NCBI RefSeq assembly: GCF_000429705.1
Contig: NZ_KE386941.1
Coordinates: 744,001 to 808,000, forward strand
Direction: 5' to 3'
From: Alteribacter aurantiacus DSM 18675
GTDB lineage: Bacteria; Bacillota; Bacilli; Bacillales; Salisediminibacteriaceae
Length of the DNA: 64,000 nt
Positions within the stretch are counted from its first letter, which is position 1. Every line of letters starts with the position of its first letter. The notes under the pieces were generated by a model. The model did no database searches and was not told where the DNA came from. It saw only the letters and a program-made list of their open reading frames with translations. Both the position numbers and the translations under genes were made by a program. Positions 52,064-61,078 of the stretch are shown here, one piece after another.

Positions 52064-52248
52064 AAGAGGCTGGGACATAAAGTAAGTGTTTAGAATAAAT
52101 TTCAAACGATTCGCTAACAGAGCGGATGAAGTATACGTTGATTCTTGCTTCTCGCTGAAAGTGACGTATAACTTCAGTAGCGGTTTATTTATACCGTAAA
52201 CAATCGTATTGATTTGGATTCATAAAAACACTACTGTCCCAGCCTCTT
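52064..52248. repeat. Long palindromic element, GAGGCTGGGACA family, copy 1
   Basis: AAGAGGCTGGGACA at the left and the exact inverse TGTCCCAGCCTCTT at the right, with AGTGTTT / AAACACT just inside. The middle contains GCGGTTTATT and a CCGTA segment shared with copy 2 at 60558. It starts 12 bases after the aspB stop. The aspB-asnS gap (52053-52357) holds this and the asnS promoter. Confidence 0.8.
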
Positions 52249-52274
52249 TACAGCTGTATACATGGTATATTAGG

Positions 52275-52304
52275 TTGCGTCTATCCTGTTATCAAGGGTA
52301 TAAT
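52275..52304 (+). promoter_or_regulatory. Promoter for asnS
   Basis: TTGCGT (52275-52280), 18-bp spacer, perfect TATAAT (52299-52304). No T-box sequence was found. Confidence 0.6.
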
Positions 52305-52357
52305 GAAACACGTGATGAACCGAAATAAAGAAAGTTTTTACATAGTGGAGGTAACAA

Positions 52358-53647
52358 ATGAAAACGACAATTTCACAAATTGGAAATCATGTAGGAGAAA
52401 AGGTTACAATAGGTGCTTGGTTGGCAAATAAACGATCAAGTGGAAAGATTGCCTTTTTACAACTGCGAGACGGTACAGGCTTTATTCAAGGTGTACTTGT
52501 AAAAGCAGAAGTAGGAGAGGATGCCTTTGCACAAGCAAAGGAGATCACACAAGAAAGTTCTCTATTTGTAACAGGAATCGTAAGAGAAGATGACCGTGCT
52601 CCGTCAGGCTATGAACTTACAGTTACAGGCGTTGAGCTTATTAATGATTCTAAAGACTATCCGATCACACCAAAAGAGCACGGAACGGAATTCCTTATGG
52701 ATCACAGACATCTATGGCTACGTTCTAAAAGACAACATGCCATCATGCGTGTTAGAAACGAAATTATTCGTGCTACGTATGAATTTTTCCATAAAGAAGG
52801 ATTTGTAAAAGTAGATCCGCCAATTCTTACTGGTAGTTCTGCAGAAGGCACGACAAACTTGTTCCATACAAAATACTTTGATGAAGATGCTTACTTGTCC
52901 CAAAGCGGTCAGCTTTACATGGAAGCGGCTGCTATGGCACTTGGAAAGGTATTTTCGTTCGGGCCGACATTCCGTGCGGAAAAATCCAAAACTCGTCGTC
53001 ACTTAATTGAATTTTGGATGATTGAACCGGAAATGGCTTTTATGGATCATGATGAAAGCTTGGAAGTCCAAGAAAACTACGTGTCTTACGTTATCCAATC
53101 CGTTTTAGAAAACTGCAAGCTTGAATTGAAAGCTCTTGAGCGCGACGTCAGCAAGCTAGAAAACATTAAAGCGCCTTTCCCAAGAATCACCTATGATGAT
53201 GCTATCGCATTCTTACAAAAAGAAGGCCATGAGATCGAATGGGGAGAAGATTTTGGTGCGCCACATGAAACGGCGATTGCGAAAGAGTACGACAAGCCAG
53301 TCTTTATTACCCACTATCCTGCATCCATTAAGGCGTTCTATATGAAACCGGACCCTAATCGTGAAGAGGTCGTCCTCTGTGCTGACCTGATTGCTCCTGA
53401 AGGTTATGGAGAGATTATTGGGGGAAGTCAACGCATAGATGATGAAGCCTTACTTCAAAAGCGATACAAAGAGCATCAGTTAAGTGAAGATGCTTACAAG
53501 TGGTACATGGATCTAAGAACATACGGCTCAGTACCACATTCCGGATTTGGTTTGGGACTTGAGCGAACTGTCGGATGGATATGCGGCACGGAACATGTAA
53601 GAGAAACGATTCCGTTCCCTCGTCTACTCAACAGACTTTACCCGTAA
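52358..53647 (+). CDS. asnS: Asparaginyl-tRNA synthetase
   Basis: A 429-residue class IIb synthetase: N-terminal OB-fold (residues 1-100), motif 2 FRAEKSKTRRHLIEFWMIEPEM, and motif 3 SGFGLGLERTVGWICG at the C-terminus. PPILTGSSAEGTTNLF and SQSGQLYMEAA are the AsnS-type segments that part it from AspS. TGGAGGT precedes the ATG. Confidence 0.97.
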   Translation: MKTTISQIGNHVGEKVTIGAWLANKRSSGKIAFLQLRDGTGFIQGVLVKAEVGEDAFAQAKEITQESSLFVTGIVREDDRAPSGYELTVTGVELINDSKDYPITPKEHGTEFLMDHRHLWLRSKRQHAIMRVRNEIIRATYEFFHKEGFVKVDPPILTGSSAEGTTNLFHTKYFDEDAYLSQSGQLYMEAAAMALGKVFSFGPTFRAEKSKTRRHLIEFWMIEPEMAFMDHDESLEVQENYVSYVIQSVLENCKLELKALERDVSKLENIKAPFPRITYDDAIAFLQKEGHEIEWGEDFGAPHETAIAKEYDKPVFITHYPASIKAFYMKPDPNREEVVLCADLIAPEGYGEIIGGSQRIDDEALLQKRYKEHQLSEDAYKWYMDLRTYGSVPHSGFGLGLERTVGWICGTEHVRETIPFPRLLNRLYP

Positions 53648-53660
53648 ACGTAATAAAAAC

Positions 53661-53686
53661 AAGCCCTGTCTAGACGGGGCTTTTTT
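53661..53686 (+). terminator. Terminator after asnS
   Basis: AAGCCCTGTCT / AGACGGGGCTT (one wobble) then T6. Confidence 0.85.
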
Positions 53687-53908
53687 ATTGCTTTGAAATG
53701 TATCTATTTTTATAATAGTCGATAACGTTTCATTTAGGATTTTTTTATCCAGTTCCTGACCTTGGAAGTTCAATTCAAAAGGAACCGACATCATAAAAAA
53801 GGAATGCTATTATAGGCGAAAAGCCAACTTTTCTTACCGCACGTAAACAGAAGGCTTTTGTTTCTTTCTTACATCTAAGTGCAGACTAGTAATGGAGGTG
53901 TGGACACG

Positions 53909-54622
53909 ATGAATACTGAGTTATACTTAAATTTGATTAAAGCGGAACCCGTTCATTTTCCTGCAATGCTACTCGATTATTATGCCAAGCTTTCCATTAC
54001 CGAACAGGAAATCATGCTAATTATCCATCTTAAGAAATTTGCTCAAGGTGGGGATTCCTTCCCTACTCCAACAGCATTAAGCGAGAAGATGAGCCTAGAT
54101 GCGTCTGAAACAGCTCATATTCTTCGAGAATTAATACGTAAAGGATATATGTCCATTGAAGAAAGTCATGATCAACATGGAAGAATAATGGAGTTTTATT
54201 CTTTGGATCCACTTTACGAAAAAATATGTGAAAAAATGGAAGAAGAACACTTTGTAAAGCAAGAAAAGCCTTCAAATGAAGACCATGAAGGAAGAATATT
54301 TCGTCGTTTTGAAGAAGAGTTCTCAAGGCCGTTGTCACCAATGGAAGTAGAGATGATCTCCATGTGGCTTGATGAAGACCGTCATGACACCATTTTAATT
54401 GAGGCTGCCTTAAGAGAGTCAGTCGTATCAAGCAAGTTGAACTTTAGATACATTGACCGTATTTTGTTCGAATGGAAAAAGAACGGTGTAAAAACCGTAC
54501 AAGAAGCCAGAGAGTACGGTGAAAAAATCAGAGGCCAGCGTTCCCAAAAGGTGGGTACAGATAAGAAGAGAGACAATGAAAAACGCAAGTACCCATCATT
54601 TAATTGGCTTGAGAGTGATTAA
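53909..54622 (+). CDS. dnaD: DnaD, DNA replication initiation protein
   Basis: A 237-residue DnaD: N-terminal winged helix (residues 15-95, FPTPTALSEKMSLD...ELIRKGYMSIEE). The C-terminal DnaD/DnaB2 domain (FEEEFSRPLSPMEVEMISMW and LNFRYIDRILFEWKKNGVKT) ends in YPSFNWLESD with the conserved YxxxIxxxW-like motif region. It helps load the replicative helicase at oriC and for restart. ATG 53909 is eight bases after GGAGGTG. Operon dnaD-nth-ypoC. Confidence 0.95.
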   Translation: MNTELYLNLIKAEPVHFPAMLLDYYAKLSITEQEIMLIIHLKKFAQGGDSFPTPTALSEKMSLDASETAHILRELIRKGYMSIEESHDQHGRIMEFYSLDPLYEKICEKMEEEHFVKQEKPSNEDHEGRIFRRFEEEFSRPLSPMEVEMISMWLDEDRHDTILIEAALRESVVSSKLNFRYIDRILFEWKKNGVKTVQEAREYGEKIRGQRSQKVGTDKKRDNEKRKYPSFNWLESD

Positions 54623-54637
54623 TAGGGAGAGGATTAG

Positions 54638-55297
54638 ATGCTTACAAAAAAGCAAATCGAACATGTTCAAGAAACCATGGGAGAAATGTTCCCTGATGCG
54701 GAGTGCGAGCTTACTCACTCCAACCCATTTGAACTGACTATAGCTGTTTTACTATCCGCACAAGCAACAGATGCACTAGTGAACAAAGTTACTCCAGGTC
54801 TGTTTGAGAAATATAAATCTCCAGAGGATTACATCTACGTTCCTTTAGAGGAGCTTGAAAATGATATACGAAGAATCGGGTTGTTTCGAAGTAAAGCCAA
54901 AAATATAAAAAAGCTTTGTCAGTCTTTACTTGAGAACTATAATGGGGAAATACCAAGAGAAAGAGATGAATTGGTCAAGCTCGCAGGGGTAGGTAGGAAA
55001 ACAGCCAATGTTGTAGCTTCTGTTGCTTTTGGAGAACCGGCCATCGCAGTTGATACCCACGTAGAGAGAGTGAGTAAGCGACTGGGGATTTGTAAGTGGA
55101 AAGACAGTGTACTTGAAGTGGAGAAGACATTGATGAGAAAGCTTCCAATGGAAGACTGGTCCGTCTCTCACCATAGGTTCATTTTCTTTGGTCGCTACCA
55201 TTGTAAAGCTCAGTCTCCTCAATGTCCGGAATGCCCACTGCTTGAATTTTGCAGGGAAGGGAAGAAAAGAATGCGCAAAAAGGGGATTGAAGTGTGA
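54638..55297 (+). CDS. nth: Endonuclease III
   Basis: A 219-residue HhH-GPD DNA glycosylase/AP lyase: hairpin LAGVGRKTANVVASVAFG (catalytic Lys), Asp in VDTHVERVSKRLG, and the 4Fe-4S cysteines in CKAQSPQCPECPLLEFC (C-x6-C-x2-C-x5-C). It removes oxidised pyrimidines. AGGGAGAGG precedes the ATG. Stop overlaps the ypoC start. Confidence 0.97.
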   Translation: MLTKKQIEHVQETMGEMFPDAECELTHSNPFELTIAVLLSAQATDALVNKVTPGLFEKYKSPEDYIYVPLEELENDIRRIGLFRSKAKNIKKLCQSLLENYNGEIPRERDELVKLAGVGRKTANVVASVAFGEPAIAVDTHVERVSKRLGICKWKDSVLEVEKTLMRKLPMEDWSVSHHRFIFFGRYHCKAQSPQCPECPLLEFCREGKKRMRKKGIEV

Positions 55298-55776
55298 AGA
55301 AACTCGTCATTCCTGATTGTATGCAAAGACTCCCTTTTTATTCAAAGAATTCATATGAATGGAGTTGGGAAGAGGGGAGTACTCACATTCCTTTCTTTGA
55401 AGACCTGACACATTCCATTAAACCGTGGGCAAAGCCCAAAGAAGCGGTCAGTGTGATTTATAAAGAATGGATTAATAATGGTGAGCCAGAGCTCAGAGAT
55501 TCCTTTAAAAAACGGGATAAAAGCAAAGCTGAACCGATGATGATCCACTATATACAAAGGTATATCCAAATGATGATGTGGGGTAAGGGAGAACCAGTGT
55601 CTACATTAAAGGAAGTGGAAGAACATATAGCCGAACTTCCCTATTCGCCCTTTAATATAAAAGAGAGATTGTCTTTTGTCATGAATACTCCTGGTCATCA
55701 TCATGCGTTTATAACCCTAAACCAACTGTTCGTAGAGTCCAATAAGAAATTGGCAGTCTACTTTTTACAAAAGTGA
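55294..55776 (+). CDS. ypoC: YpoC family protein
   Basis: A 160-residue soluble protein that follows nth with a GTG start overlapping its stop (GTGTGA), as ypoC does in B. subtilis. Segments FKKRDKSKAEPMMIHYIQRY and SPFNIKERLSFV are typical. Function unknown. Ends 7 bases before a 26-bp palindrome. Confidence 0.85.
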   Translation: MKKLVIPDCMQRLPFYSKNSYEWSWEEGSTHIPFFEDLTHSIKPWAKPKEAVSVIYKEWINNGEPELRDSFKKRDKSKAEPMMIHYIQRYIQMMMWGKGEPVSTLKEVEEHIAELPYSPFNIKERLSFVMNTPGHHHAFITLNQLFVESNKKLAVYFLQK

Positions 55777-55783
55777 GACGCTT

Positions 55784-55844
55784 CAATATGAAACACAAAA
55801 CGGATGCCCTCCACATGGGGGCATCCGTTTTGTGTTTCATATTG
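55784..55844. terminator. 26-bp perfect palindrome between convergent ypoC and ponA
   Basis: Left arm 55784-55809 and right arm 55819-55844 are exact inverse copies (starting CAATATGAAACAC and ending GTGTTTCATATTG) around a 9-base loop TCCACATGG. There is no strong T tract on either side, but the position suits a two-way terminator. Confidence 0.7.
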
Positions 55845-55845
55845 A

Positions 55846-56045
55846 TTGTTTTCGTAAAGGTTGTTGTTTTTAAATAAAACTTCTATCACTTAAATGGTGA
55901 TTGAAGCATAAGGACCCTTCGCTTTCTATAGGGTGCTGGCAAGCCTTCTAAAGATGCGCTGCCAGCACCGTCGCGGCCACAGGGGTCTCTGCGCCCTTCT
56001 GCTTCAACTTTTCATGTATAAAAGCAACATTCTTACGAAAACACC
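55846..56045 (-). repeat. Interspersed element with inverted ends, copy D (reverse orientation)
   Basis: TTGTTTTCGTAAAGGTTGTTG at about 55847 (first 20 bases matched) and CGAAAACACC near 56045 form the inverse ends. On the minus strand the core reads GTTGAAGCAGAAGGGC and ...GACCCCTGTGGCCGCG, then GAAAGCGAAGGG and ATGCTTCAATC. It lacks the middle of copies B and C. It ends six bases from the ponA stop codon. Confidence 0.7.
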
Positions 56046-56050
56046 GTTCA

Positions 56051-58795
56051 TTATTGTTCAGGGTCTTGTTCTGTATCGTCCGGGTCACCGGAATCATTAT
56101 CTTCACTTTCTTCCGGTTCTTCTGGAGACTCTTCTTGTTCGTTATTATCGTTATTACCATTATTTTCATTGTTGTCGCTATTATCAGGAGGTCCGTTATC
56201 TTCACCAGGCCCGTTTCCATTATCAGAACCATTACCTTGGTCAGAGCCATCTTCTTCGTCAGATCCTTCATCATTTGATGGCTCTTCTTCTTCTGAACCA
56301 TCTTGCTCTTCTTCGTTACCTTCTTCAGCCTCGTCCTCATCTCCGAAGATATCATCCAAAATGCCATCTTCTTCCTCTGGCTCTTCTTCCTCTTCTTCAG
56401 GAATCGTTACTTCGACTGTGCCAGGCTCGCTTCGAAGATCCTCATCTTCATCTGATATTGCTGTCACTCGAATAGAGTAGGTTTCACCGTATTCCGGGTT
56501 TGATAATCGATAAGACGTATCACTTGTGATATCCATCGTCTCATAGTCGCCCCCCGGACCTCTCACTTCAAGCTCGAAGTTAAAGTTTGATTCTACATCT
56601 GCATCAAAGCTCCAACTTACATCAATTGTGTGTTCTGCCTCATTGTATTCAGCATTTACACTTGGAACCGGTAGATCGTCAGAGTCAATCTCATATTCTT
56701 CAGAGACGCTTGACGGTTCCGTTCCTTTTACAAAATATTCGTTAATGATTTGATCACTTGGTGTAAAGTCACTTGGCAGAAGACCGGTGCCTCGTTCGAT
56801 TGGAACTCGAACAACAGAATCAGGCTGTTCGAAATCAGCCGTGTCTTCACCGTCGTGAACATAACTCATGACTTCTTTAAACATTTGTCTAGCAATCAAG
56901 TTTGAACCATCATTACTGTTGACAACACCTTCGGAAGGGGAGTTGTATCCAGTCCATACAGCGGCAGTGTATTTCGTTGTATAGCCCGCAAACCAGGAAT
57001 CTCGAACTGCTCCAATACCATCAGGGATATTGTGGTTTTGACGGTCTTCATCCGTAAAGTTGGTCGATCCTGTTTTTCCTGCTACAGGTAAACCAGAAAT
57101 GGCCGCTTGGGAACCTGTACCGTTAGTAACAGCTGTTTTTAGCATGTCAGAAATCATAAAAGCAGTGTAATCTTCCATTACTTTTTTGCTTTCTGGTGCA
57201 AGATCAATAGAGTGTCCATTGGCAAATTCGACTTTTTGTACAGTGTGAGGGCGGTTAAACTCACCTTCATTACCGAAGGCTGCATAGGCCCCGGCAAGTT
57301 GTAGAGAAGAAATTCCATCTGTAAACCCACCTAAAGCGTACGTTTCACCCATGTTATCCAAAGGCATGCCGAGTGATTCACCAAATTCCTTCGCCTTTTG
57401 GTCGCCTACTTCATGGAAGGCTTTTAAAGCAGGGACGTTCAAGGATTGTGCTAACGCATAACGCATAGACACATCTCCAAAATAGCCACGTCCAGCATTA
57501 CGAATCGTTTGGTCAATGGTTTTATATTTGTATTCTTCATCTTTAATTTGCTCGTACGTAGACCATTTCAAGTGTTCAATAGCAGGACCGTAGTCAAGAA
57601 TTGGCTTAATGGTTGAGCCCGGCTGTCTTCTAGGTTGCGTCGCCCAATTATAGGTACGTCGTTCCGTTGTTTGCTGCCTTATCCCACCAAGGGCGGTAAT
57701 TTGCCCTGTTGTTGTATCCATTAATGTCATACCAGCTTTCATCTCATCATCTGGCCAGTTAATGTATTCGTTTGTTTGCATCACTTGTTCTACATGTTCT
57801 TGTGCACTAGTGTCAAGGTTCGTGTAGATCTTCATACCTGAAGAATAAATATCGTTACTGTCAATTCCGTCGATGTTCTCAACTTCTGTTAAAACGCGAT
57901 CCAAGTATGCTTGATATGGATAAGGGTCACGCTCACTTTGGTTAAGTTGATCTTCAACAGGTGTGTTCCGTGCTTCGTCAGCTTCTTCAGCCGTTATCTT
58001 TCCGTAACGTTCCATCTGGTTAATAACAATATTTCTTCGTTGTTCCGCAAGTTCCGGATTTGAGAATGGGTTATATGCATTTGGTCGTTGTGGAAGACCT
58101 GCCAATAAAGCTGCGTCTGCAATACTCAAGTCGCTTAGTTCTTTACTGAAGTAGTAATCCGCTGCTTCCACAACGCCATACCTACCATCTGATAGGTAAA
58201 TTACGTTTAAGTACATTTCTAGAATTTGATCTTTCGTGTACTTTTGCTCCATACGAACAGCTAAATATTGTTCTTGTATTTTACGGGAAAGTCGTTTGTC
58301 AAAGTCCAAGTAGAGGTTTTTAACAACTTGTTGCGTAATGGTACTTGCACCTTCAGCACCAAAACCTCCACGAATGTTAGCAACTACGGCTCCACCAAGT
58401 CTTCGCATATCGATTCCAAAGTGGTCGTAGAAACGAACGTCCTCAACGGCAATAATCGCATCCTTCATAACATCAGGAACATCATCAATGTTTGCCATAC
58501 GTCTATTTTCAGAGCCGGAGAGAGTGGTCACAAGCTCACCGTCTATATCATAGATTTCCGGGTTGTTATTCATAATGAGCCGCTCTTCATCGAGTGGAGG
58601 AGCGCCGGCAACCATGGCCACGACTGTAATGGCACCAGCAGTAACCATCACAATAAAAACAATGAGTAGTGCAGTTAAAATCTTTTTAAAGCGGGATTTA
58701 CCGCCGCCTCCCGATCCGCCACTTTTCTTTTTATTTTTTGATGTTTGTTGCATTGCTTGTTTTCGTTCTTGTCTAGAACGGTATTCTTCTGACAT
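56051..58795 (-). CDS. ponA: Penicillin-binding protein 1A/1B (class A PBP) with acidic tail
   Basis: A 914-residue bifunctional peptidoglycan synthase. One N-terminal membrane span lies at about residues 33-60. The GT51 transglycosylase has EDVRFYDHFGIDMRRLGG and GASTITQQVVKNLYL. The transpeptidase has the active Ser in GSTIKP (about residue 394), SLN and KTGST (about residue 573). An FN3-like domain follows from about 700 (VSWSFDADVES). The last 116 residues or so are Asp, Glu, Asn, Gly and Ser, with no Lys or Arg. Downstream of recU on the same strand, as in B. subtilis. Confidence 0.95.
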   Translation of the reverse strand: MSEEYRSRQERKQAMQQTSKNKKKSGGSGGGGKSRFKKILTALLIVFIVMVTAGAITVVAMVAGAPPLDEERLIMNNNPEIYDIDGELVTTLSGSENRRMANIDDVPDVMKDAIIAVEDVRFYDHFGIDMRRLGGAVVANIRGGFGAEGASTITQQVVKNLYLDFDKRLSRKIQEQYLAVRMEQKYTKDQILEMYLNVIYLSDGRYGVVEAADYYFSKELSDLSIADAALLAGLPQRPNAYNPFSNPELAEQRRNIVINQMERYGKITAEEADEARNTPVEDQLNQSERDPYPYQAYLDRVLTEVENIDGIDSNDIYSSGMKIYTNLDTSAQEHVEQVMQTNEYINWPDDEMKAGMTLMDTTTGQITALGGIRQQTTERRTYNWATQPRRQPGSTIKPILDYGPAIEHLKWSTYEQIKDEEYKYKTIDQTIRNAGRGYFGDVSMRYALAQSLNVPALKAFHEVGDQKAKEFGESLGMPLDNMGETYALGGFTDGISSLQLAGAYAAFGNEGEFNRPHTVQKVEFANGHSIDLAPESKKVMEDYTAFMISDMLKTAVTNGTGSQAAISGLPVAGKTGSTNFTDEDRQNHNIPDGIGAVRDSWFAGYTTKYTAAVWTGYNSPSEGVVNSNDGSNLIARQMFKEVMSYVHDGEDTADFEQPDSVVRVPIERGTGLLPSDFTPSDQIINEYFVKGTEPSSVSEEYEIDSDDLPVPSVNAEYNEAEHTIDVSWSFDADVESNFNFELEVRGPGGDYETMDITSDTSYRLSNPEYGETYSIRVTAISDEDEDLRSEPGTVEVTIPEEEEEEPEEEDGILDDIFGDEDEAEEGNEEEQDGSEEEEPSNDEGSDEEDGSDQGNGSDNGNGPGEDNGPPDNSDNNENNGNNDNNEQEESPEEPEESEDNDSGDPDDTEQDPEQ

Positions 58796-58809
58796 CTTTC
58801 ATCTTCCTT

Positions 58810-59418
58810 TCATGAACCTGTGATCAGCTTATCCACAACAGAAATGTAATCGATTCTTGGATGGAAACCAAGAGGGATAAGATGACCGTATTGTTGAATG
58901 TCCGACTTTTTCATGGACTTTCTTGTTTGATCTTTTTTTTCGTAAAACGAAATGAGATACTTCGCTTCCAATAAAAAAACTTCATCTGAATATGAGAATC
59001 GTAAAAGGGCGAAAGCTATACCACCTTGACTTACGACACGTTTCATGTGGTCAATCTGGTGGTCATGGAAGTTTTTAAACGGAAACGATTGTTTGTTCTT
59101 TGTTTCTTTTGCTTCAAAATCGATATGTTTACCCTTATATACACCGTTATAGTCTGTTGTTGACGGTTTTTGAAAATAAGCTTCCGTTACAACAGCAGCG
59201 CTTCTTGCAGGATAATGCACATTGACAATTTGAAGTGGCGTCGGTTTTTTATGAATAACTGCAATGTGATGGGTCAAATAATACTCATTGGTTTCATTTA
59301 TGTCTTCTTCAAGGGACATACCACGGTTGCTGAAGCGTGCATCTTTTTTGACGCTTTTCGGTTTCATTTCGTTTCGCTTTGGCTCGAATTTTTTCCCGTT
59401 AGGATAGCGGAATGCCAT
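58810..59418 (-). CDS. recU: RecU, Holliday junction resolvase
   Basis: A 202-residue RecU: RYPNGKKFEPK start, SNRGMSLEEDINETNEYY, and TTDYNGVYKGKHIDFEAKET with the catalytic Asp, Glu and Lys. FKNFHDHQIDHMK and GFHPRIDYI follow. It resolves junctions in recombination and chromosome segregation. The start at 59418 follows AAAAGGGGG; a longer frame to 59460 precedes that site. Operon recU-ponA. Confidence 0.95.
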   Translation of the reverse strand: MAFRYPNGKKFEPKRNEMKPKSVKKDARFSNRGMSLEEDINETNEYYLTHHIAVIHKKPTPLQIVNVHYPARSAAVVTEAYFQKPSTTDYNGVYKGKHIDFEAKETKNKQSFPFKNFHDHQIDHMKRVVSQGGIAFALLRFSYSDEVFLLEAKYLISFYEKKDQTRKSMKKSDIQQYGHLIPLGFHPRIDYISVVDKLITGS

Positions 59419-59547
59419 GTTGTATCCCCCTTTTATCATGGCTTTATGCATAACCATCACTATATATTACCACAGTTAAAACCTAGTACCATAGTCTTTG
59501 TGACTATTTTTATACGAGGTGAACCATATTAAAAAGGGTGATGATAA

Positions 59548-60525
59548 ATGAAAGATAAAAAAGAATTGATGATTGTAGATGCCATCAGAAAAGAAACGAA
59601 CAAAGGCAATTTGGATAACATTTCACGTACCGAATTTTATCAAAAGTATTATTCCAGAAACCCAGAAGTAAAATGGGCTTATCTGGCTAGTTACGTCTCA
59701 AGAAATGCAGGCTGGGCCATGACGGATTTAAAGAGCAAACCGTATCAAATCCTCCTTGATGAGCGAATGGAAAATCAACTTTTTTTAACGTATGAAAGGG
59801 CAAATTGGCTTATCTTCAATGACGCTTATCCTCAACTTTTAATGTACGAATGGTCGAAAAGAGAAGGAAAGCCTTATTTTCATTTATTGCCCAAATTTGG
59901 CGTAAGCAACTGGATTTCTGAAAAATGGCATGAATTTTGGCAAAAAAAAGACGAAGAGAAGCTTTTGATTGCATTAATCGTGAACGAACAACATTTGATT
60001 CAAGAGCCTGTACTCAATCAAACGTATTATTGGAAGAATGTGTTTCGGTCTTCTACATTTAAATGGCAAGACCGTCTTCACTTTAGTACTGTTCTTTTCC
60101 CGACTAAGGAAGGGCATTTATTTGGATCTTCTGTGAGCAAATTCACCAAGGTGTGTAAGCGTATTGAATTGGGGAAGAGGCTAGCGTGGTTGTTGTTTCA
60201 CTCTGATGAAAAAGAAGCATTGTATGACTTTCATGCCACAACCGTACACACCGGTTCAAGGAGGGATTATCAACAGTTTTTAAAGAGAAAGTACCCAAAA
60301 ACCCCACTCTTAAGAGCATCATACTCCGTGATTCATCATCATATAAAGGATGAGCGGGACTGGTCGCTAACAGTTAGAAAAAATCCTGATCGCTATTTAA
60401 CGCCATTGAAAAAAACGAACAGTGTACCATTAAATATATGGTATGAAAAAAAGCTTCATCAAATGGAAATTGCCGTTATGGTGGATACCCTTTACTTAAA
60501 AGTAAAAGAAAAGATAAGAAGATAA
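59548..60525 (+). CDS. yppC: YppC family protein (DUF2515)
   Basis: A 325-residue protein without a signal peptide or clear membrane span, matching YppC: TEFYQKYYSRNPEVKWAYLA, SYVSRNAGWAMTDL and YERANWLIFNDAYPQLL in the first third. Function unknown. It diverges from recU and is followed by a palindromic terminator-like element, the same neighbours as in B. subtilis. Confidence 0.85.
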   Translation: MKDKKELMIVDAIRKETNKGNLDNISRTEFYQKYYSRNPEVKWAYLASYVSRNAGWAMTDLKSKPYQILLDERMENQLFLTYERANWLIFNDAYPQLLMYEWSKREGKPYFHLLPKFGVSNWISEKWHEFWQKKDEEKLLIALIVNEQHLIQEPVLNQTYYWKNVFRSSTFKWQDRLHFSTVLFPTKEGHLFGSSVSKFTKVCKRIELGKRLAWLLFHSDEKEALYDFHATTVHTGSRRDYQQFLKRKYPKTPLLRASYSVIHHHIKDERDWSLTVRKNPDRYLTPLKKTNSVPLNIWYEKKLHQMEIAVMVDTLYLKVKEKIRR

Positions 60526-60557
60526 AACCTTTATATACAAGGCTTACCTTCAAAAAA

Positions 60558-60678
60558 AGAGGCTAGGATATTAAGAAAGTGTTTACAGGAAAGCCGTACA
60601 ACCTTCATACGCGGTTTATTGCCCCGTATAACTATCGTTCGGCTTTTCGTTCATAAACACTTTTCTATCCTAGCCTCT
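60558..60678. repeat. Long palindromic element, GAGGCTGGGACA family, copy 2
   Basis: AGAGGCTAGGATA at the left and TATCCTAGCCTCT at the right, with AAGTGTTTA / TAAACACTT inside and GCGGTTTATT...CCGTATAAC in the middle. It sits between convergent yppC and the sspM-like gene, where it can end both transcripts. Confidence 0.75.
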
Positions 60679-60685
60679 GCTTATT

Positions 60686-60814
60686 TTACGTGCTTGGTTG
60701 ATCCGGTCCTTCTGTCTTTTTATCGCCATAACCAACTTTAGATTGTGAGGCTTGGCGACTTTTCGCTTGTTGCTTTACTTGAGGCGGGTTTTGAGCTTGT
60801 TTCTTATGGGGCAT
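60686..60814 (-). CDS. sspM: Small SspM-like spore protein (42 residues)
   Basis: MPHKKQAQNPPQVKQQAKSR is the first part and KKTEGPDQPST the end. The chain is rich in Gln, Lys and Ser with no hydrophobic stretch. B. subtilis SspM, encoded beside yppC, ends in a similar GPNRPST sequence and has the same composition. GAAAGGAGCG precedes the minus-strand ATG. It would be a minor small acid-soluble spore protein made in the forespore. Similarity is limited to composition, the tail and synteny. Confidence 0.55.
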   Translation of the reverse strand: MPHKKQAQNPPQVKQQAKSRQASQSKVGYGDKKTEGPDQPST

Positions 60815-61078
60815 TGTATTCGCTCCTTTCATTAACGATTTTTCCGAATAATGTTTTTCTCCGTTAAAGGTGATGCAACGTTCTCTTTAAGGTGTAACCC
60901 TTTAAATAAAAGCCTTTGTCGGGCATTTATTAGGTTTCCTTTTAAAGGTCGAAATCATGTGTCTAATTTACGCACATCCATTTTCTTTGCCGAATACAAA
61001 CTAGTTTTGTCATCCATAAAGGAAGTTGCAAGGGGAAGGGCGAAAATATGAGCAAATGAAAGCGAGGGGGAGTTAAAA

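Noticed and set aside
52053..52357. T-box riboswitch before asnS
   Set aside because: No T-box consensus (such as a GGTGGNACCGCG motif) is present; the gap holds a palindromic repeat and a plain promoter.
55933..56480. Plus-strand open frames opposite the end of ponA
   Set aside because: They mirror the low-complexity acidic tail of PonA on the other strand, giving Leu/Ser/Arg-rich nonsense.
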